Positions 52,201-61,295 of a stretch of 64,000 bases of DNA are shown here, one piece after another. The position numbers and the translations under genes were made by a program. How positions within the stretch are numbered: position 1 is the stretch's first letter; every line of letters starts with the position of its first letter. The DNA is from an uncultured Bradyrhizobium sp. (lineage in GTDB: Bacteria > Pseudomonadota > Alphaproteobacteria > Rhizobiales > Xanthobacteraceae): NCBI RefSeq assembly GCF_947648125.1, contig NZ_CANSMR010000002.1, positions 434,001-498,000 of the forward strand. Direction: 5' to 3'. The notes beneath the pieces were generated by a model, which was not told the DNA's origin, made no database searches, and was given only the letters and a program-made list of their open reading frames with translations.

Positions 52201-53820
52201 CTACGCCTTCTTCTTCACGTCCTTGACGTTGGAGAAGGTGATGCCCTCGGCGCGCTCGCGGGTGTAGCCGAGATAGAACTCGTTCTTGGCCATGAACACC
52301 GGATCGCCGTCGACGTCGTCGGCGATGCCGGAATTGTTGGCGGCGACGAAGGCCTCTAACTTCTTGCGGTCGTCGGACGAGATCCAGCGCGCCAGCGAGA
52401 ATTCGCTGACCTCGAACTCGACCGGCAGCGAATATTCCGCATCGAGCCGCGCCTTCAGCACGTCGAGCTGCAGCGGGCCGACCACGCCGACCAGCGCCGG
52501 CGCGCCATCGCGCGGACGGAACACCTGGACGACGCCCTCCTCCGACATCTGCTGCAAGGCTTCCTTCAGCTTCTTGGCCTTCATCGCATCGGTCAGGCGA
52601 ACGCGGCGGACGATTTCCGGCGCGAAGCTCGGCACGCCGACGAAGGTCAGATCCTCGCCCTCGGTCAGGGTGTCGCCGATCCGCAAGGTGCCGTGGTTGG
52701 GAATGCCGACGACGTCGCCGGCAAACGCCTCGTCCGCCACCGAGCGGTCCTGGGCGAAGAAGAATTGCGGGCTCGACAGGCTCATGTTCTTGCCGGTGCG
52801 CACCAGCCTGGCCTTCATGCCGCGGCTGAGCTTGCCGGAGCACAGCCGCGCGAACGCGATGCGGTCGCGGTGGTTTGGATCCATGTTGGCCTGGATCTTG
52901 AACACGAACGCGCTCATGCGCGGCTCGGCCGCCTCGACCTTGCGCAGATCGGAATCCTGCGCGCGCGGCGCCGGCGCGAACTTGCCGAGGCCCTCGAGCA
53001 AGTCACCGACGCCGAAATTGCGCAGTGCGCTGCCGAAATAGACCGGCGTCAGATGGCCCTCGCGGAAGGCCGCGAGCTCGAACGGCTTGCAGGCTTCCGA
53101 AGCGAGCGCGAGCTCATCCCTGACCTCGGCGACGTCGAGATTGGGGTTGCGCTTGCCGAGATCGGCGATGTCGATCTGCTCGGTAGCGCCGGTCTTGGCG
53201 CCGCCGCCCTCGAGCAGCCGCACGCCGCCATTGACGACGTCATAGGTGCCGAGGAAGTCGCGGCCGCGGCCGACCGGCCAGGTCATCGGCGTGGTGTCGA
53301 GCGCCAGCGTCTTCTCGATCTCATCCAGAAGCTCGAACGTGTCGCGGCTCTCGCGGTCCATCTTGTTGATGAAGGTGATGATCGGGATGTCGCGCAGACG
53401 GCACACCTCGAACAGCTTTCGCGTGCGCGCCTCGATGCCTTTGGCGGCGTCGATCACCATGACCGCGGAATCGACCGCGGTCAGCGTGCGATAGGTATCT
53501 TCCGAAAAGTCCTCGTGGCCCGGCGTGTCCAGCAGGTTGAACACGAGCTCGTTGAACTCGAAGGTCATCACGGAGGTGACGACCGAGATGCCGCGCTCGC
53601 GCTCGATCTTCATCCAGTCCGAGCGCGTGTTGCGCCGCTCGCCCTTGGCCTTGACCTGGCCCGCGAGGTTGATGGCGCCGCCGAACAGCAGCAGCTTTTC
53701 CGTCAGCGTGGTCTTGCCGGCGTCCGGGTGCGAGATGATCGCAAAGGTGCGCCGTCGCGCCACTTCCTCTGAAAGCGGCGAGCGGGGCGGCGATTCGGTT
53801 GAAACAGCGGTATCAGACAT
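52201..53820 (-). CDS. prfC: Peptide chain release factor 3
   Basis: GTPase that recycles release factors RF1/RF2 from the ribosome after termination. It has 539 residues from the ATG before SDTAVST; an upstream extension overlaps the riboswitch leader and has no support. GTPase motifs: AIISHPDAGKTTLTEKLL, DTPGHEDFSEDTYRTL and TFINKMDRESRD. RF3-specific C-terminal parts follow (VGVVGPLQLDVLKARLDAEY). Divergent from sugE. Confidence 0.96.
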   Translation of the reverse strand: MSDTAVSTESPPRSPLSEEVARRRTFAIISHPDAGKTTLTEKLLLFGGAINLAGQVKAKGERRNTRSDWMKIERERGISVVTSVMTFEFNELVFNLLDTPGHEDFSEDTYRTLTAVDSAVMVIDAAKGIEARTRKLFEVCRLRDIPIITFINKMDRESRDTFELLDEIEKTLALDTTPMTWPVGRGRDFLGTYDVVNGGVRLLEGGGAKTGATEQIDIADLGKRNPNLDVAEVRDELALASEACKPFELAAFREGHLTPVYFGSALRNFGVGDLLEGLGKFAPAPRAQDSDLRKVEAAEPRMSAFVFKIQANMDPNHRDRIAFARLCSGKLSRGMKARLVRTGKNMSLSSPQFFFAQDRSVADEAFAGDVVGIPNHGTLRIGDTLTEGEDLTFVGVPSFAPEIVRRVRLTDAMKAKKLKEALQQMSEEGVVQVFRPRDGAPALVGVVGPLQLDVLKARLDAEYSLPVEFEVSEFSLARWISSDDRKKLEAFVAANNSGIADDVDGDPVFMAKNEFYLGYTRERAEGITFSNVKDVKKKA

Positions 53821-53908
53821 GGCGGGGCAGCGTTTGGCAGGGAAAACGGGCGCAATCAAGGGCGTTTTGTCGCAATGCGGAAGAGCCGCACCACCCACAT
53901 ATAGGCAC

Positions 53909-53957
53909 GGGAAGGACGACCTTCTCCTCACCATACCATCCGCGGGGACGACCCTGC
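53909..53957 (+). promoter_or_regulatory. Guanidine-II (mini-ykkC) riboswitch
   Basis: Two hairpins each closed by an ACGA tetraloop. P1: GGGAAGG-ACGA-CCTTCTC (53909-53926, seven pairs, one G-U). P2: GCGGGG-ACGA-CCCTGC (53942-53957, six pairs, one G-U). A 15-nt linker joins them, and the Shine-Dalgarno GGAGGG (53965-53970) and the sugE ATG (53977) come right after. Tandem stem-loops with ACGR loops are the definition of the guanidine-II class, which is known to control sugE/gdx-type guanidinium exporters. TTCTCC in the 3' side of P1 can pair with the Shine-Dalgarno, giving a route to an OFF state without ligand. Confidence 0.9.
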
Positions 53958-53976
53958 CTTATCCGGAGGGTTCGTT

Positions 53977-54291
53977 ATGGCTTGGGCCATTCTGTTCACC
54001 GCAGGCCTGCTCGAGATCGGCTGGGCGATCGGGCTGAAATATACCGAGGGCTTCTCCCGGCTGATGCCGTCGGTGCTGACGCTCGCGGCGATGGCCGGCA
54101 GCGTGATCCTGCTCGGCATCGCGCTGAAGACGCTGCCGATTGGAACCGCTTACGCGGTCTGGACCGGGATCGGCGCGGTCGGCACCGCGGCGCTCGGCAT
54201 CATCCTGCTCGGCGAGCCCGCGACCGCGATGCGGCTTGCCAGCATCGGGCTGATCGTGTCCGGCATCGTCGGGCTGAAGCTGGTCGGTTGA
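53977..54291 (+). CDS. sugE: SugE/Gdx-type small multidrug resistance guanidinium exporter
   Basis: Four-helix SMR protein that works as a dimer, 104 residues. The essential membrane Glu13 is in [16 protein letters not shown]. The helices [40 protein letters not shown] and [18 protein letters not shown] follow the Gdx subtype. Together with the guanidine-II riboswitch in its leader, this identifies the physiological substrate as guanidinium, exported in exchange for protons. Older annotation as chaperone suppressor or quaternary-ammonium pump is less apt. Confidence 0.93.
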   Translation: MAWAILFTAGLLEIGWAIGLKYTEGFSRLMPSVLTLAAMAGSVILLGIALKTLPIGTAYAVWTGIGAVGTAALGIILLGEPATAMRLASIGLIVSGIVGLKLVG

Positions 54292-54298
54292 TCACTTC

Positions 54299-54351
54299 TT
54301 TTGGACGCGTTTTCTTGACGCGAACCGGCTTCCACTTCGCTCGAAAACGCT
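54299..54351. repeat. Family B palindromic repeat, copy 2
   Basis: GGACGCGTTTTCTTGACGCG, then AACCGG and CACTTCGCTCGAAAACGCT. It is nearly the same as the copy at 11011-11062. It lies between the convergent ends of sugE and pit and overlaps the pit stop region by two bases. Confidence 0.85.
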
Positions 54352-55354
54352 ATTTGAGAACCTGCACCGCCCAATAGGTCGCGGCCGCGACTGCCGCTGA
54401 TGCGGGGATCGTGATCACCCAGGCGTAGACGATCGAGCTCGCCACGTTCCAGCGCACGGCGGACAGCCGCCGTGCGGCGCCGACGCCGACGATGGCGCCG
54501 GTGATGGTGTGGGTGGTCGATACCGGCACCCCGAGATAGGTCGCGATGAACAGCGTGGCAGCGCCGCCGGTTTCGGCGCAAAAGCCCTGCATCGGCGTCA
54601 GCTTGGTGATCCGCAGCCCCATGGTGCGCACGATCCGCCAGCCGCCCATCAGGGTGCCCAGCGCCATCGCGCTTTGGCAGGCCAGCACGACCCAGAACGG
54701 AATCTCGAACTTGTCGCCGAGATGACCCTGCGAGTAGAGCAGCACGGCGATAATGCCCATGGTCTTCTGCGCGTCGTTGCCGCCATGGCCGAGCGAATAG
54801 AGCGACGCGGAGGCGAATTGCAGGATGCGGAAGGCGCGATCGACCGCGAACGGCGTCGAGCGCACCGAGAGCCAGGACACGATCGCAACCAGCACCAGCG
54901 CCAGCAGGAATCCGACCAGCGGCGACAGCACGATGGCGAGCAAGGTCTTGGTGAGCCCGCTCCACACCGCCGCCGAGATCCCTGCTTTCGCCATGCCGGC
55001 GCCGACCAGGCCGCCGATCAGCGCGTGCGAGCTCGACGAGGGAATGCCCAGCGCCCAGGTGATCACGTTCCACACGATCGCGCCGACCAGCGCGGCGAAG
55101 ATCACGGTCGCGTCCACCACCGACGGGTCGATGATCCCGGTACCGATGGTGTTGGCGACGTGCAGGCCGAACACCGCGAAGGCGACGAAGTTGAAGAACG
55201 CCGCCCAGAACACCGCATATTGCGGCCGCAGCACGCGGGTCGAGACGATGGTCGCGATCGAGTTCGCGGCATCGTGCAGGCCGTTCAGGAAGTCGAACAG
55301 CAGCGCGACCGCAATCAAGATGGTCAGGACTGGAAGACCCAGCGTGGCGTCCAC
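54350..55354 (-). CDS. pit: Low-affinity inorganic phosphate transporter Pit
   Basis: PiT-family permease, which moves metal-phosphate with protons. It has 334 residues and about ten hydrophobic helices. The duplicated family signature appears as GLHDAANSIATIVSTRVL near the N-terminus and GHGGNDAQKTMGIIAVLL in the middle, with GVPVSTTHTITGAIVGVG toward the end. It lies 14 nt after the DUF47 gene on the same strand, the regular PiT-accessory operon. Such systems usually work when phosphate is plentiful. Confidence 0.94.
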   Translation of the reverse strand: MDATLGLPVLTILIAVALLFDFLNGLHDAANSIATIVSTRVLRPQYAVFWAAFFNFVAFAVFGLHVANTIGTGIIDPSVVDATVIFAALVGAIVWNVITWALGIPSSSSHALIGGLVGAGMAKAGISAAVWSGLTKTLLAIVLSPLVGFLLALVLVAIVSWLSVRSTPFAVDRAFRILQFASASLYSLGHGGNDAQKTMGIIAVLLYSQGHLGDKFEIPFWVVLACQSAMALGTLMGGWRIVRTMGLRITKLTPMQGFCAETGGAATLFIATYLGVPVSTTHTITGAIVGVGAARRLSAVRWNVASSIVYAWVITIPASAAVAAATYWAVQVLK

Positions 55355-55368
55355 GTGATGTCCCTGCC

Positions 55369-56013
55369 CTAAACCTGTTCAATCACGATCGAGTTGATCT
55401 CGTTGGCGACGTCGTCGAAGCGGTCGGCCACCTTCTCGAGGTGATCGTAGATCTCCGCGCCGACGATGAAGTCCATCGCGTTGGCGTTGCGGTGCTTCAG
55501 GAACAATTCCTTGAGCCCGATATCGTGGAGATCGTCGACCCGGCCTTCGAGCTTAGTCAGTTCCTCGGTGATCTGGGTCAGCATCGAGACGTTCCGGCCG
55601 ATCGCCTGCAACAAAGGCAGTGCGCGGACGACCAGATTGGCGCATTCGACGATCAGCGTGCCGATCTCGCGCATCGGCGGCTCGAACTCGCGCACCTCGA
55701 ACAGCATCACGGCCTTGGCGGTCGCCTGCATCTGGTCGACCGCGTCGTCCATCGCGGTGATCAGGTTCTTGATGTCGCCGCGGTCGAACGGAGTGATGAA
55801 GGTGCGGCGAACCGCGGTCAGGACCTCGCGGGTAACGCTATCGGCGTCGTTCTCGAACTGGTTGACGCGCTGGCAGAAGACCGGGGTCTCCTCGCCGCCC
55901 TTCAGCATGTCCTGCAGCGCCAGCGAGCACTTTACCGAGGTCTGGGCGTGTCGGGCGAATAGCTCGAAGAACCGCTCTTCCTTGGGCAGAAAGGCGCGAA
56001 ACCAGCGCAGCAT
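55369..56013 (-). CDS. DUF47 / PhoU-like accessory protein of Pit
   Basis: Helical cytoplasmic protein, 214 residues, of the DUF47 family that resembles PhoU. Conserved features: ERFFELFARHAQTSVKCSLA, FITPFDRGDIKNLITAMDDA and the acidic metal-binding-like IYDHLEKVADRFDDVANEI. DUF47 genes are widely paired with pit and are thought to gate or stabilise the permease. The 14-nt gap supports an operon with pit downstream. Confidence 0.92.
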   Translation of the reverse strand: MLRWFRAFLPKEERFFELFARHAQTSVKCSLALQDMLKGGEETPVFCQRVNQFENDADSVTREVLTAVRRTFITPFDRGDIKNLITAMDDAVDQMQATAKAVMLFEVREFEPPMREIGTLIVECANLVVRALPLLQAIGRNVSMLTQITEELTKLEGRVDDLHDIGLKELFLKHRNANAMDFIVGAEIYDHLEKVADRFDDVANEINSIVIEQV

Positions 56014-56158
56014 GTCTCAATTCCATCGTTCCGGGACAGCCCTTTTAGCGACTGTCACAGAACTGTCATAGAGCATCTGGCGGGGAAAATACCCGGAGCG
56101 ACCGCCCGAATGGGCGGTCGTCCACCGCTAAAGTCGGCCGAAGATCGCGTGCCCTGCC

Positions 56159-57127
56159 CTACAGCGACCGGCGCAGCAGGTGGGCCAGCTCGCCGACCAG
56201 GCCGCGCCGGAACAGCAGCACGCAGGCCACGAAGATCACGCCCTGGATCACCGTCACCCACTGGCCGAAACCGGCGAGATATTGCTGCATAGCGATGATC
56301 ACGAAGGCGCCGACCACCGGGCCGAAGATGGTGCCGAGGCCGCCGACCAGCGTCATCAGCACGATTTCGCCGGACATCGACCAGTGCACGTCGGTGAGCG
56401 AGGCATTCTGCGCCACGAACACCTTCAGCGAGCCGGCAAAGCCCGCCAGCGTGCCCGACAGGATGTAGGCCAGCATCTTGTACTGGTCGGTCTTGTAGCC
56501 GAGCGAGATCGCGCGCGGCTCGTTCTCGCGGATCGACTTCAGCACCTCGCCGAACGGCGAGTTGATGGTGCGGTAGATCAGCAGGAAGCCGGCAAGGAAT
56601 CCGACCAGCACGACATAGTAGAGCACCGTCGGCTTCGACAGGTCGAAGATCCCGAACAAATGGCCCTGCGGAATGCCCTGGATGCCGTCTTCACCGTGGG
56701 TGAACGGCGCCTGCAGATAGAGGAAGTAAAGCAGCTGCGACAGCGCCAGCGTGATCATCGAGAAATAGATGCCCTGCCGCTTGATCGAGATGAAGCCGGT
56801 GACGAGGCCGAGCAAGGCCGCTGCGGCGGTGCCGACCACGATGCCGAGCTCCGGCGGCAGCCCCCACACCTTCAGCGCATGCGCCGAAACGTAGCCGGCG
56901 GTGCCGAGGAACATGGCGTGGCCGAACGACAGCAGGCCGCCATAGCCGATCAGCAAGTTGAAGGCGCAGGCGAGCAGCGCAAAGCACAGCGCCTGCATCA
57001 CGAAGAAAGGATAGATCCCCGTGAACGGCACCGCGGCCAGCAGCACCGCCATCACGGCGAATACGATCATCTCGTCGCGCATCGCGCGCGGCGTCATCGG
57101 AAGTGTATCGTCGGTCAATGCTGACAT
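56159..57127 (-). CDS. livM: Branched-chain amino-acid-type ABC transporter permease LivM
   Basis: Inner-membrane permease, 322 residues, with about nine helices. Family signature: CAFNLLIGYGGLLSFGHAMF near residues 52-72, FGEVLKSIRENEPRAISLGY in the cytoplasmic coupling loop that contacts the ATPases, and GGLGTIFGPVVGAFVII. It directly follows livH with a 1-nt gap. It forms the membrane channel with LivH, driven by LivF and LivG encoded upstream on the same strand. Confidence 0.94.
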   Translation of the reverse strand: MSALTDDTLPMTPRAMRDEMIVFAVMAVLLAAVPFTGIYPFFVMQALCFALLACAFNLLIGYGGLLSFGHAMFLGTAGYVSAHALKVWGLPPELGIVVGTAAAALLGLVTGFISIKRQGIYFSMITLALSQLLYFLYLQAPFTHGEDGIQGIPQGHLFGIFDLSKPTVLYYVVLVGFLAGFLLIYRTINSPFGEVLKSIRENEPRAISLGYKTDQYKMLAYILSGTLAGFAGSLKVFVAQNASLTDVHWSMSGEIVLMTLVGGLGTIFGPVVGAFVIIAMQQYLAGFGQWVTVIQGVIFVACVLLFRRGLVGELAHLLRRSL

Positions 57128-57128
57128 A

Positions 57129-57992
57129 TCAGGCCGCCCGTCCAGTCAGTCCCGTTGGCTTCACCAGCAACACCACCACCATCAGAACAAACACCACGGT
57201 GTTGGAGGCCTCGGGATAAAAATACTTGGTCAGTCCCTCGATCACGCCGAGCGCGAAGCCGGTGATGATCGAGCCCATGATCGAGCCCATGCCGCCGATC
57301 ACGACCACCGCGAACACCACGATGATGAGATCGGCACCCATCAGCGGGCGGACCTGGTTGATCGGCGCCGACAGCACGCCGGCGAGCGCGGCAAGACCGA
57401 CGCCGAGCCCGTAGGTCAGCGTGATCATGCGCGGCACGTTGATGCCGAAGGCCCGCACCAGCGTCGGGTTCTCGGTGGCCGCGCGCAAGTAGGCGCCGAG
57501 TTGCGTCTTCTCGATCAGGAACCAGGTGGCAAGGCACACCACCAGCGAGAAGATCACGACCCAGCCGCGATAGATCGGCAGGAACATGAAGCCGAGATTG
57601 ACGCCGCCCTTGAGCTGATCCGGGATCGAGTAAGGCAGCCCCGAGGAGCCGAAATAGTTCTGGAATACGCCCTGCACGATCAGCGCGATGCCGAACGTCA
57701 GCAGCAGTCCATAGAGATGGTCGAGGCCGGCGAGCCATTGCAGCATGGTCCGCTCGAGGATCATGCCGAAGATGCCGACGATGACGGGCGCGATGAGCAG
57801 CGCCCACCAGTAGTTGATGCCGCCCAGGTTGAGCAGGAAATACGCCACGAAGGCGCCCATCATGTAGAGTGCGCCGTGCGCGAAATTGATGATGTTGAGC
57901 ATGCCGAAGATGACGGCGAGCCCCAGACTGAGCAGCGCGTAGAACGAGCCGTTGATCAGTCCCACCAGAAGCTGTGCGTAGAGAGCCTGCAT
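57129..57992 (-). CDS. livH: Branched-chain amino-acid-type ABC transporter permease LivH
   Basis: Partner permease of LivM, 287 residues. Typical features: LLVGLINGSFYALLSLGLAV at the N-terminus, FGMLNIINFAHGALYMMGAF, LGAYLRAATENPTLVRAFGI as coupling loop, and GGMGSIMGSIITGFALGVIE near the end. It comes after the binding-protein gene and a strong hairpin, so its expression is probably lower than that of the binding protein. Confidence 0.94.
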   Translation of the reverse strand: MQALYAQLLVGLINGSFYALLSLGLAVIFGMLNIINFAHGALYMMGAFVAYFLLNLGGINYWWALLIAPVIVGIFGMILERTMLQWLAGLDHLYGLLLTFGIALIVQGVFQNYFGSSGLPYSIPDQLKGGVNLGFMFLPIYRGWVVIFSLVVCLATWFLIEKTQLGAYLRAATENPTLVRAFGINVPRMITLTYGLGVGLAALAGVLSAPINQVRPLMGADLIIVVFAVVVIGGMGSIMGSIITGFALGVIEGLTKYFYPEASNTVVFVLMVVVLLVKPTGLTGRAA

Positions 57993-58019
57993 CGAATGAG
58001 CTTTCGCTAGATAGATGAA

Positions 58020-58049
58020 GCCCGCCGGCCACGCGCATGGCCGGCGGGC
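58020..58049 (-). terminator. Partial terminator between the binding-protein gene and livH
   Basis: GCCCGCCGGCCA (58020-58031), loop CGCGCA, TGGCCGGCGGGC (58038-58049): a perfect 12-bp stem just after the binding-protein stop on the minus strand. The intercistronic position points to 3'-end protection and reduced read-through. Confidence 0.65.
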
Positions 58050-58056
58050 ATGATCG

Positions 58057-59277
58057 TCACTTCTTCAGAAGCGCACAGGTGCTCTTGTCGAGCGGCGTGA
58101 AGGCCTGGTTGCCCGGCACGGTGCCGACCAGCTTGTAGAAGTCCCACGGCCCCTTGGACTCCGAAGGCTTCTTCACTTCGAACAGATAGGCGTCGTGGGT
58201 GACGCGGCCGTTGGCCTCGACCTCGCCCTTGCCGAACAGCGGATCGTCGGTCGGGATCGTCTTCATCTTCGCGACCACCTTGGCGCCGTCATGCGGATTG
58301 CCGCCGAGCGCTTCCAGCGCCTTGAAGTAATGCAGCAGACCCGCATAGACGCCGGCCTGCACCATGGTCGGGGGAGCGCCGCTCTTCATCTTCTCCGAGA
58401 ACCGCTTGGAGAAGGCGCGGGTCTTGTCGTTGAGGTCCCAGTAGAACGTCTCGGTGAAGTTGAGGCCCTGCGCGGTCTCGAGCCCGATCGCCTTGACGTC
58501 GGTGAGGAACAGCAACAGCGCCGCGAGCTTCTGGCCGCCCTTGACGATGCCGAACTCGGCCGCCTGCTTGATCGAGTTGGTGGTGTCGCCGCCGGCATTG
58601 GCGAGACCGATGATCTTGGCCTTGGAGGCCTGCGCCTGCAGCAGGAACGAGGAGAAGTCAGCAGTGTTGAGCGGATGCTTGACGCCGCCGACCACCTTGC
58701 CGCCATTGGCAGTAACGACCGCCGCGGTATCGCGCTCCAGCGCCGCACCGAAGGCGTAGTCCGCGGTCAGGAAGAACCAGGTGTCCCCGCCCGCCTTCAC
58801 CAGCGCCTGGCCGGTGGCGTGGGCCAGCATGTAGGTGTCGTAGGTCCAGTGCACCGTGTTCGGCGAGCACTGCGCGTTGGTGAGATCGGAAGTCGCGGCG
58901 CCCGAATTGATGTAGACGCCGTTCTTCTCCTTGACGATGTTGTTCACCGCGAGCGCGACGCCGGAATTCGGCACGTCGACGATGGTGTCGACCTTGTCGA
59001 CGTCGAACCACTGGCGCGCGATGGTGGTGCCGATATCGGGCTTGTTCTGGTGATCGCCGGAGATCAGGTCGATGGTCCAGCCCTTGGCCTTGAGGCCGGA
59101 GTCCTCGATTGCCATCTGCGCCGCCAGCGTCGAGCCGGGGCCGGCAAGGTCGGCATAGAGGCCGGACTGATCCGACAACACGCCGATCTTGACCGTCTTG
59201 TCGTCAGCGGAGGCGACGCCTGCGACGGAGAGCACCATCGCGGTGCCGAGCAGAAGCGCTGAAATCGTATTCCTCAT
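58057..59277 (-). CDS. Periplasmic LivJ-like binding protein
   Basis: Substrate-binding protein of the ABC system encoded around it, 406 residues. Signal peptide (ALLLGTAMVLSVAGVASADD), then VKIGVLSDQSGLYADLAGPG and the two-lobe Peripla_BP_6 fold. It is very similar to the orphan protein at 38979-40205 over the whole length. Six or so cysteine-poor loops aside, a CSPN and a CALL Cys may pair. The ligand is not certain to be a branched-chain amino acid; in Bradyrhizobium such proteins also bind aromatic acids. Confidence 0.92.
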   Translation of the reverse strand: MRNTISALLLGTAMVLSVAGVASADDKTVKIGVLSDQSGLYADLAGPGSTLAAQMAIEDSGLKAKGWTIDLISGDHQNKPDIGTTIARQWFDVDKVDTIVDVPNSGVALAVNNIVKEKNGVYINSGAATSDLTNAQCSPNTVHWTYDTYMLAHATGQALVKAGGDTWFFLTADYAFGAALERDTAAVVTANGGKVVGGVKHPLNTADFSSFLLQAQASKAKIIGLANAGGDTTNSIKQAAEFGIVKGGQKLAALLLFLTDVKAIGLETAQGLNFTETFYWDLNDKTRAFSKRFSEKMKSGAPPTMVQAGVYAGLLHYFKALEALGGNPHDGAKVVAKMKTIPTDDPLFGKGEVEANGRVTHDAYLFEVKKPSESKGPWDFYKLVGTVPGNQAFTPLDKSTCALLKK

Positions 59278-59319
59278 GGCGTATTCCCTCAGTTCTTAAA
59301 TTTTCTGGCTCCGGCGACT

Positions 59320-60063
59320 TCAAACGCCGAGATAGGTATGCAGCTTGTCCATGTTGGCCGACAGCTCCGAATTGGCGAAGCCATCGATCACCTTGCCGTG
59401 CTCGACGATGTAGTAGCGGTCGGCAACGGTCGAGGCGAAGCGGAAATTCTGTTCGACCAACAGGATGGTGAAGCCCTGCGACTTCAGGCGCGCAATGGTG
59501 TGCCCGATCTGCTGAATGATGACCGGCGCCAACCCTTCGGTCGGCTCGTCCAGCATCAGGAAGCGTGCGCCGGTGCGCAGGATGCGCGCAATCGCCAGCA
59601 TCTGCTGCTCGCCGCCCGAAAGCTTGGTGCCCTGGCTGGTGAGCCGCTCCTTCAGATTCGGAAACAGCGTGAAGATCTGGTCGAGCGGCAGGCCGCCCGG
59701 GCGCACCACCGGCGGCAGCAGCAAGTTCTCGCGCACGTCGAGGCTCGAGAAGATGCCGCGCTCCTCGGGGCAGAATGCGATGCCGAGCCGCGCGATCTTG
59801 TCGGAGGTGGCGCGGATGATCTCCTTGTTGTCGAACCGGATCGAGCCGGAGCGCTTGCCGATCACGCCCATGATCGACTTCAACGTCGTGGTCTTGCCGG
59901 CGCCGTTGCGGCCGAGCAGCGTCACCACCTCGCCGGCCTTCACGTTGAAATTGATCCCGTGAAGAATGTGGGATTCGCCGTACCAGGCCTGCAGATCGTT
60001 GACCGTCAGCACCTCGGCACCAGCCGCAGCCACGGGCCTCTCCGCCAGTTTTGCCTCAGCCAT
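59320..60063 (-). CDS. livF: Branched-chain amino-acid-type ABC transporter ATPase LivF
   Basis: ATPase subunit, 247 residues. Walker A GRNGAGKTTTLKSIMG, signature LSGGEQQMLAIARIL, Walker B FLMLDEPTEGLAPV and the H-loop LVEQNFRFAS are intact. N-terminal residues 1-16 (AKLAERPVAAAGAE) are an extra leader. The start overlaps the livG end by 8 nt, so the pair is coupled. Confidence 0.95.
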   Translation of the reverse strand: MAEAKLAERPVAAAGAEVLTVNDLQAWYGESHILHGINFNVKAGEVVTLLGRNGAGKTTTLKSIMGVIGKRSGSIRFDNKEIIRATSDKIARLGIAFCPEERGIFSSLDVRENLLLPPVVRPGGLPLDQIFTLFPNLKERLTSQGTKLSGGEQQMLAIARILRTGARFLMLDEPTEGLAPVIIQQIGHTIARLKSQGFTILLVEQNFRFASTVADRYYIVEHGKVIDGFANSELSANMDKLHTYLGV

Positions 60064-60832
60064 GACCCGCTCCCAGATAGGCTTCCTTCACGCGCTCGTC
60101 CTTGGAGAGGTCGGCGTAGTTGCCCTCCGCCAGCACCTGCCCGCGCGTCAGCACGGTGATGATGTCGGAGAGGTTGGCCACCACCGAGAGGTTATGTTCG
60201 ACCATCAGGATGGTGTATTTGGCGGAGATCCGCTTGATCAGCGCCGCGATCTTGTCGATGTCCTCGTGGCCCATGCCGGCCATCGGTTCGTCGAGCAGCA
60301 TCATCTCGGGGTCGAGCGCAAGCGTCGTTGCAATTTCAAGTGCGCGCTTGCGGCCGTACGGCATCTCGACCGCCGGCGTATTGGCGAATTCGCTCAAGCC
60401 GACGTCGTTCAGCAGTTCATGGGCGCGCGGATTGAAGCGGTCGAGCACGGTTTTCGAACGCCAGAAATCGAATGACGAACCGTGCTGGCGCTGCAGCGCC
60501 ACGCGGACGTTTTCGAGCGCGGTCAGATGCGGAAATACCGCCGAAATCTGGAACGAGCGGACCAGCCCGAGGCGCGCCACGTCGGCCGGCGGCATCGCGG
60601 TGATGTCATGGCCCTTGTAGCGAATCTGCCCGCCCGTCGGCTTCAGGAATTTGGTCAGCAGATTGAAACAGGTCGTCTTGCCGGCGCCGTTCGGCCCGAT
60701 CAACGCATGGATACTGCCGCGACGCACCTTCAGCGCAACGTCGCGAACGGCAAAGAAACCCGCGAATTCCTTGGTCAATCCGCTGGTTTCGAGAATGAAC
60801 TCATCGGCCAAAAAGATTCCCCCATACGCCAT
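60056..60832 (-). CDS. livG: Branched-chain amino-acid-type ABC transporter ATPase LivG
   Basis: Second ATPase subunit, 258 residues and first gene of the operon. Walker A GPNGAGKTTCFNLLTKF, the LivG-type signature PYGRKRALEIATTLAL in place of LSGGQ, Walker B MMLLDEPMAGMGHED and the H-loop MVEHNLSVV. Operon order is livG-livF-binding protein-livH-livM. The 463 nt upstream hold the promoter, which I could not place. Confidence 0.95.
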   Translation of the reverse strand: MAYGGIFLADEFILETSGLTKEFAGFFAVRDVALKVRRGSIHALIGPNGAGKTTCFNLLTKFLKPTGGQIRYKGHDITAMPPADVARLGLVRSFQISAVFPHLTALENVRVALQRQHGSSFDFWRSKTVLDRFNPRAHELLNDVGLSEFANTPAVEMPYGRKRALEIATTLALDPEMMLLDEPMAGMGHEDIDKIAALIKRISAKYTILMVEHNLSVVANLSDIITVLTRGQVLAEGNYADLSKDERVKEAYLGAGHG

Positions 60833-61295
60833 CGCCGCGAAGCCCGTCGCCCGCGTGGCCAGCCTTTTTCATGTTCGACAGGTTGTCCGTACGTCTTGGA
60901 AACCGTCCGGGGGCCTGTCGCCTCCGGGCCGGAATATGCCGTCATCTGCGGCGGTTACGCAAGGTGGAAAGCTGTGCAGTGCAGTATTGGCACGACCAGT
61001 TCCAGTTGATCCTTAGTCGAATGGCCTTCGAGCGCGCTTTGCGCCTCGGAAAGCCGTCATTAAGGGTGTTTTGCTCCGGACTTTCCTTTTCATAGAATAT
61101 TTCCGCCTCTCGTCGAAACTCCCGCCTATTGCATTGTGAACGGCCAGAGCCTTGCATTTCGAGCGCGCCAATTCCTCCATCGTCAAATCGATCCGGCACC
61201 GTGACTTCCTGAACACGTTGCTGCGGCGTCATGCCCGCTGTCAGACCGTCGACACGGCAGCACAGCCGCCGCAGCCACTTGAATTCGATTAGCCC
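60833..61295. other. Gene-free stretch upstream of livG
   Basis: 463 nt between the divergent livG and PAS_5-like genes. Short open frames exist on the minus strand (one 55-residue basic frame begins at 61180), but their codon use is unlike the neighbours. The part from 61020 to 61150 is AT-richer. No palindrome or promoter stands out. Confidence 0.5.

Noticed and set aside
61013-61180. 55-residue basic frame starting MEELARSKCK
   Set aside because: Codon use with many A/T third positions is unlike real genes here, and there is no ribosome-binding site or family. It may be a remnant.
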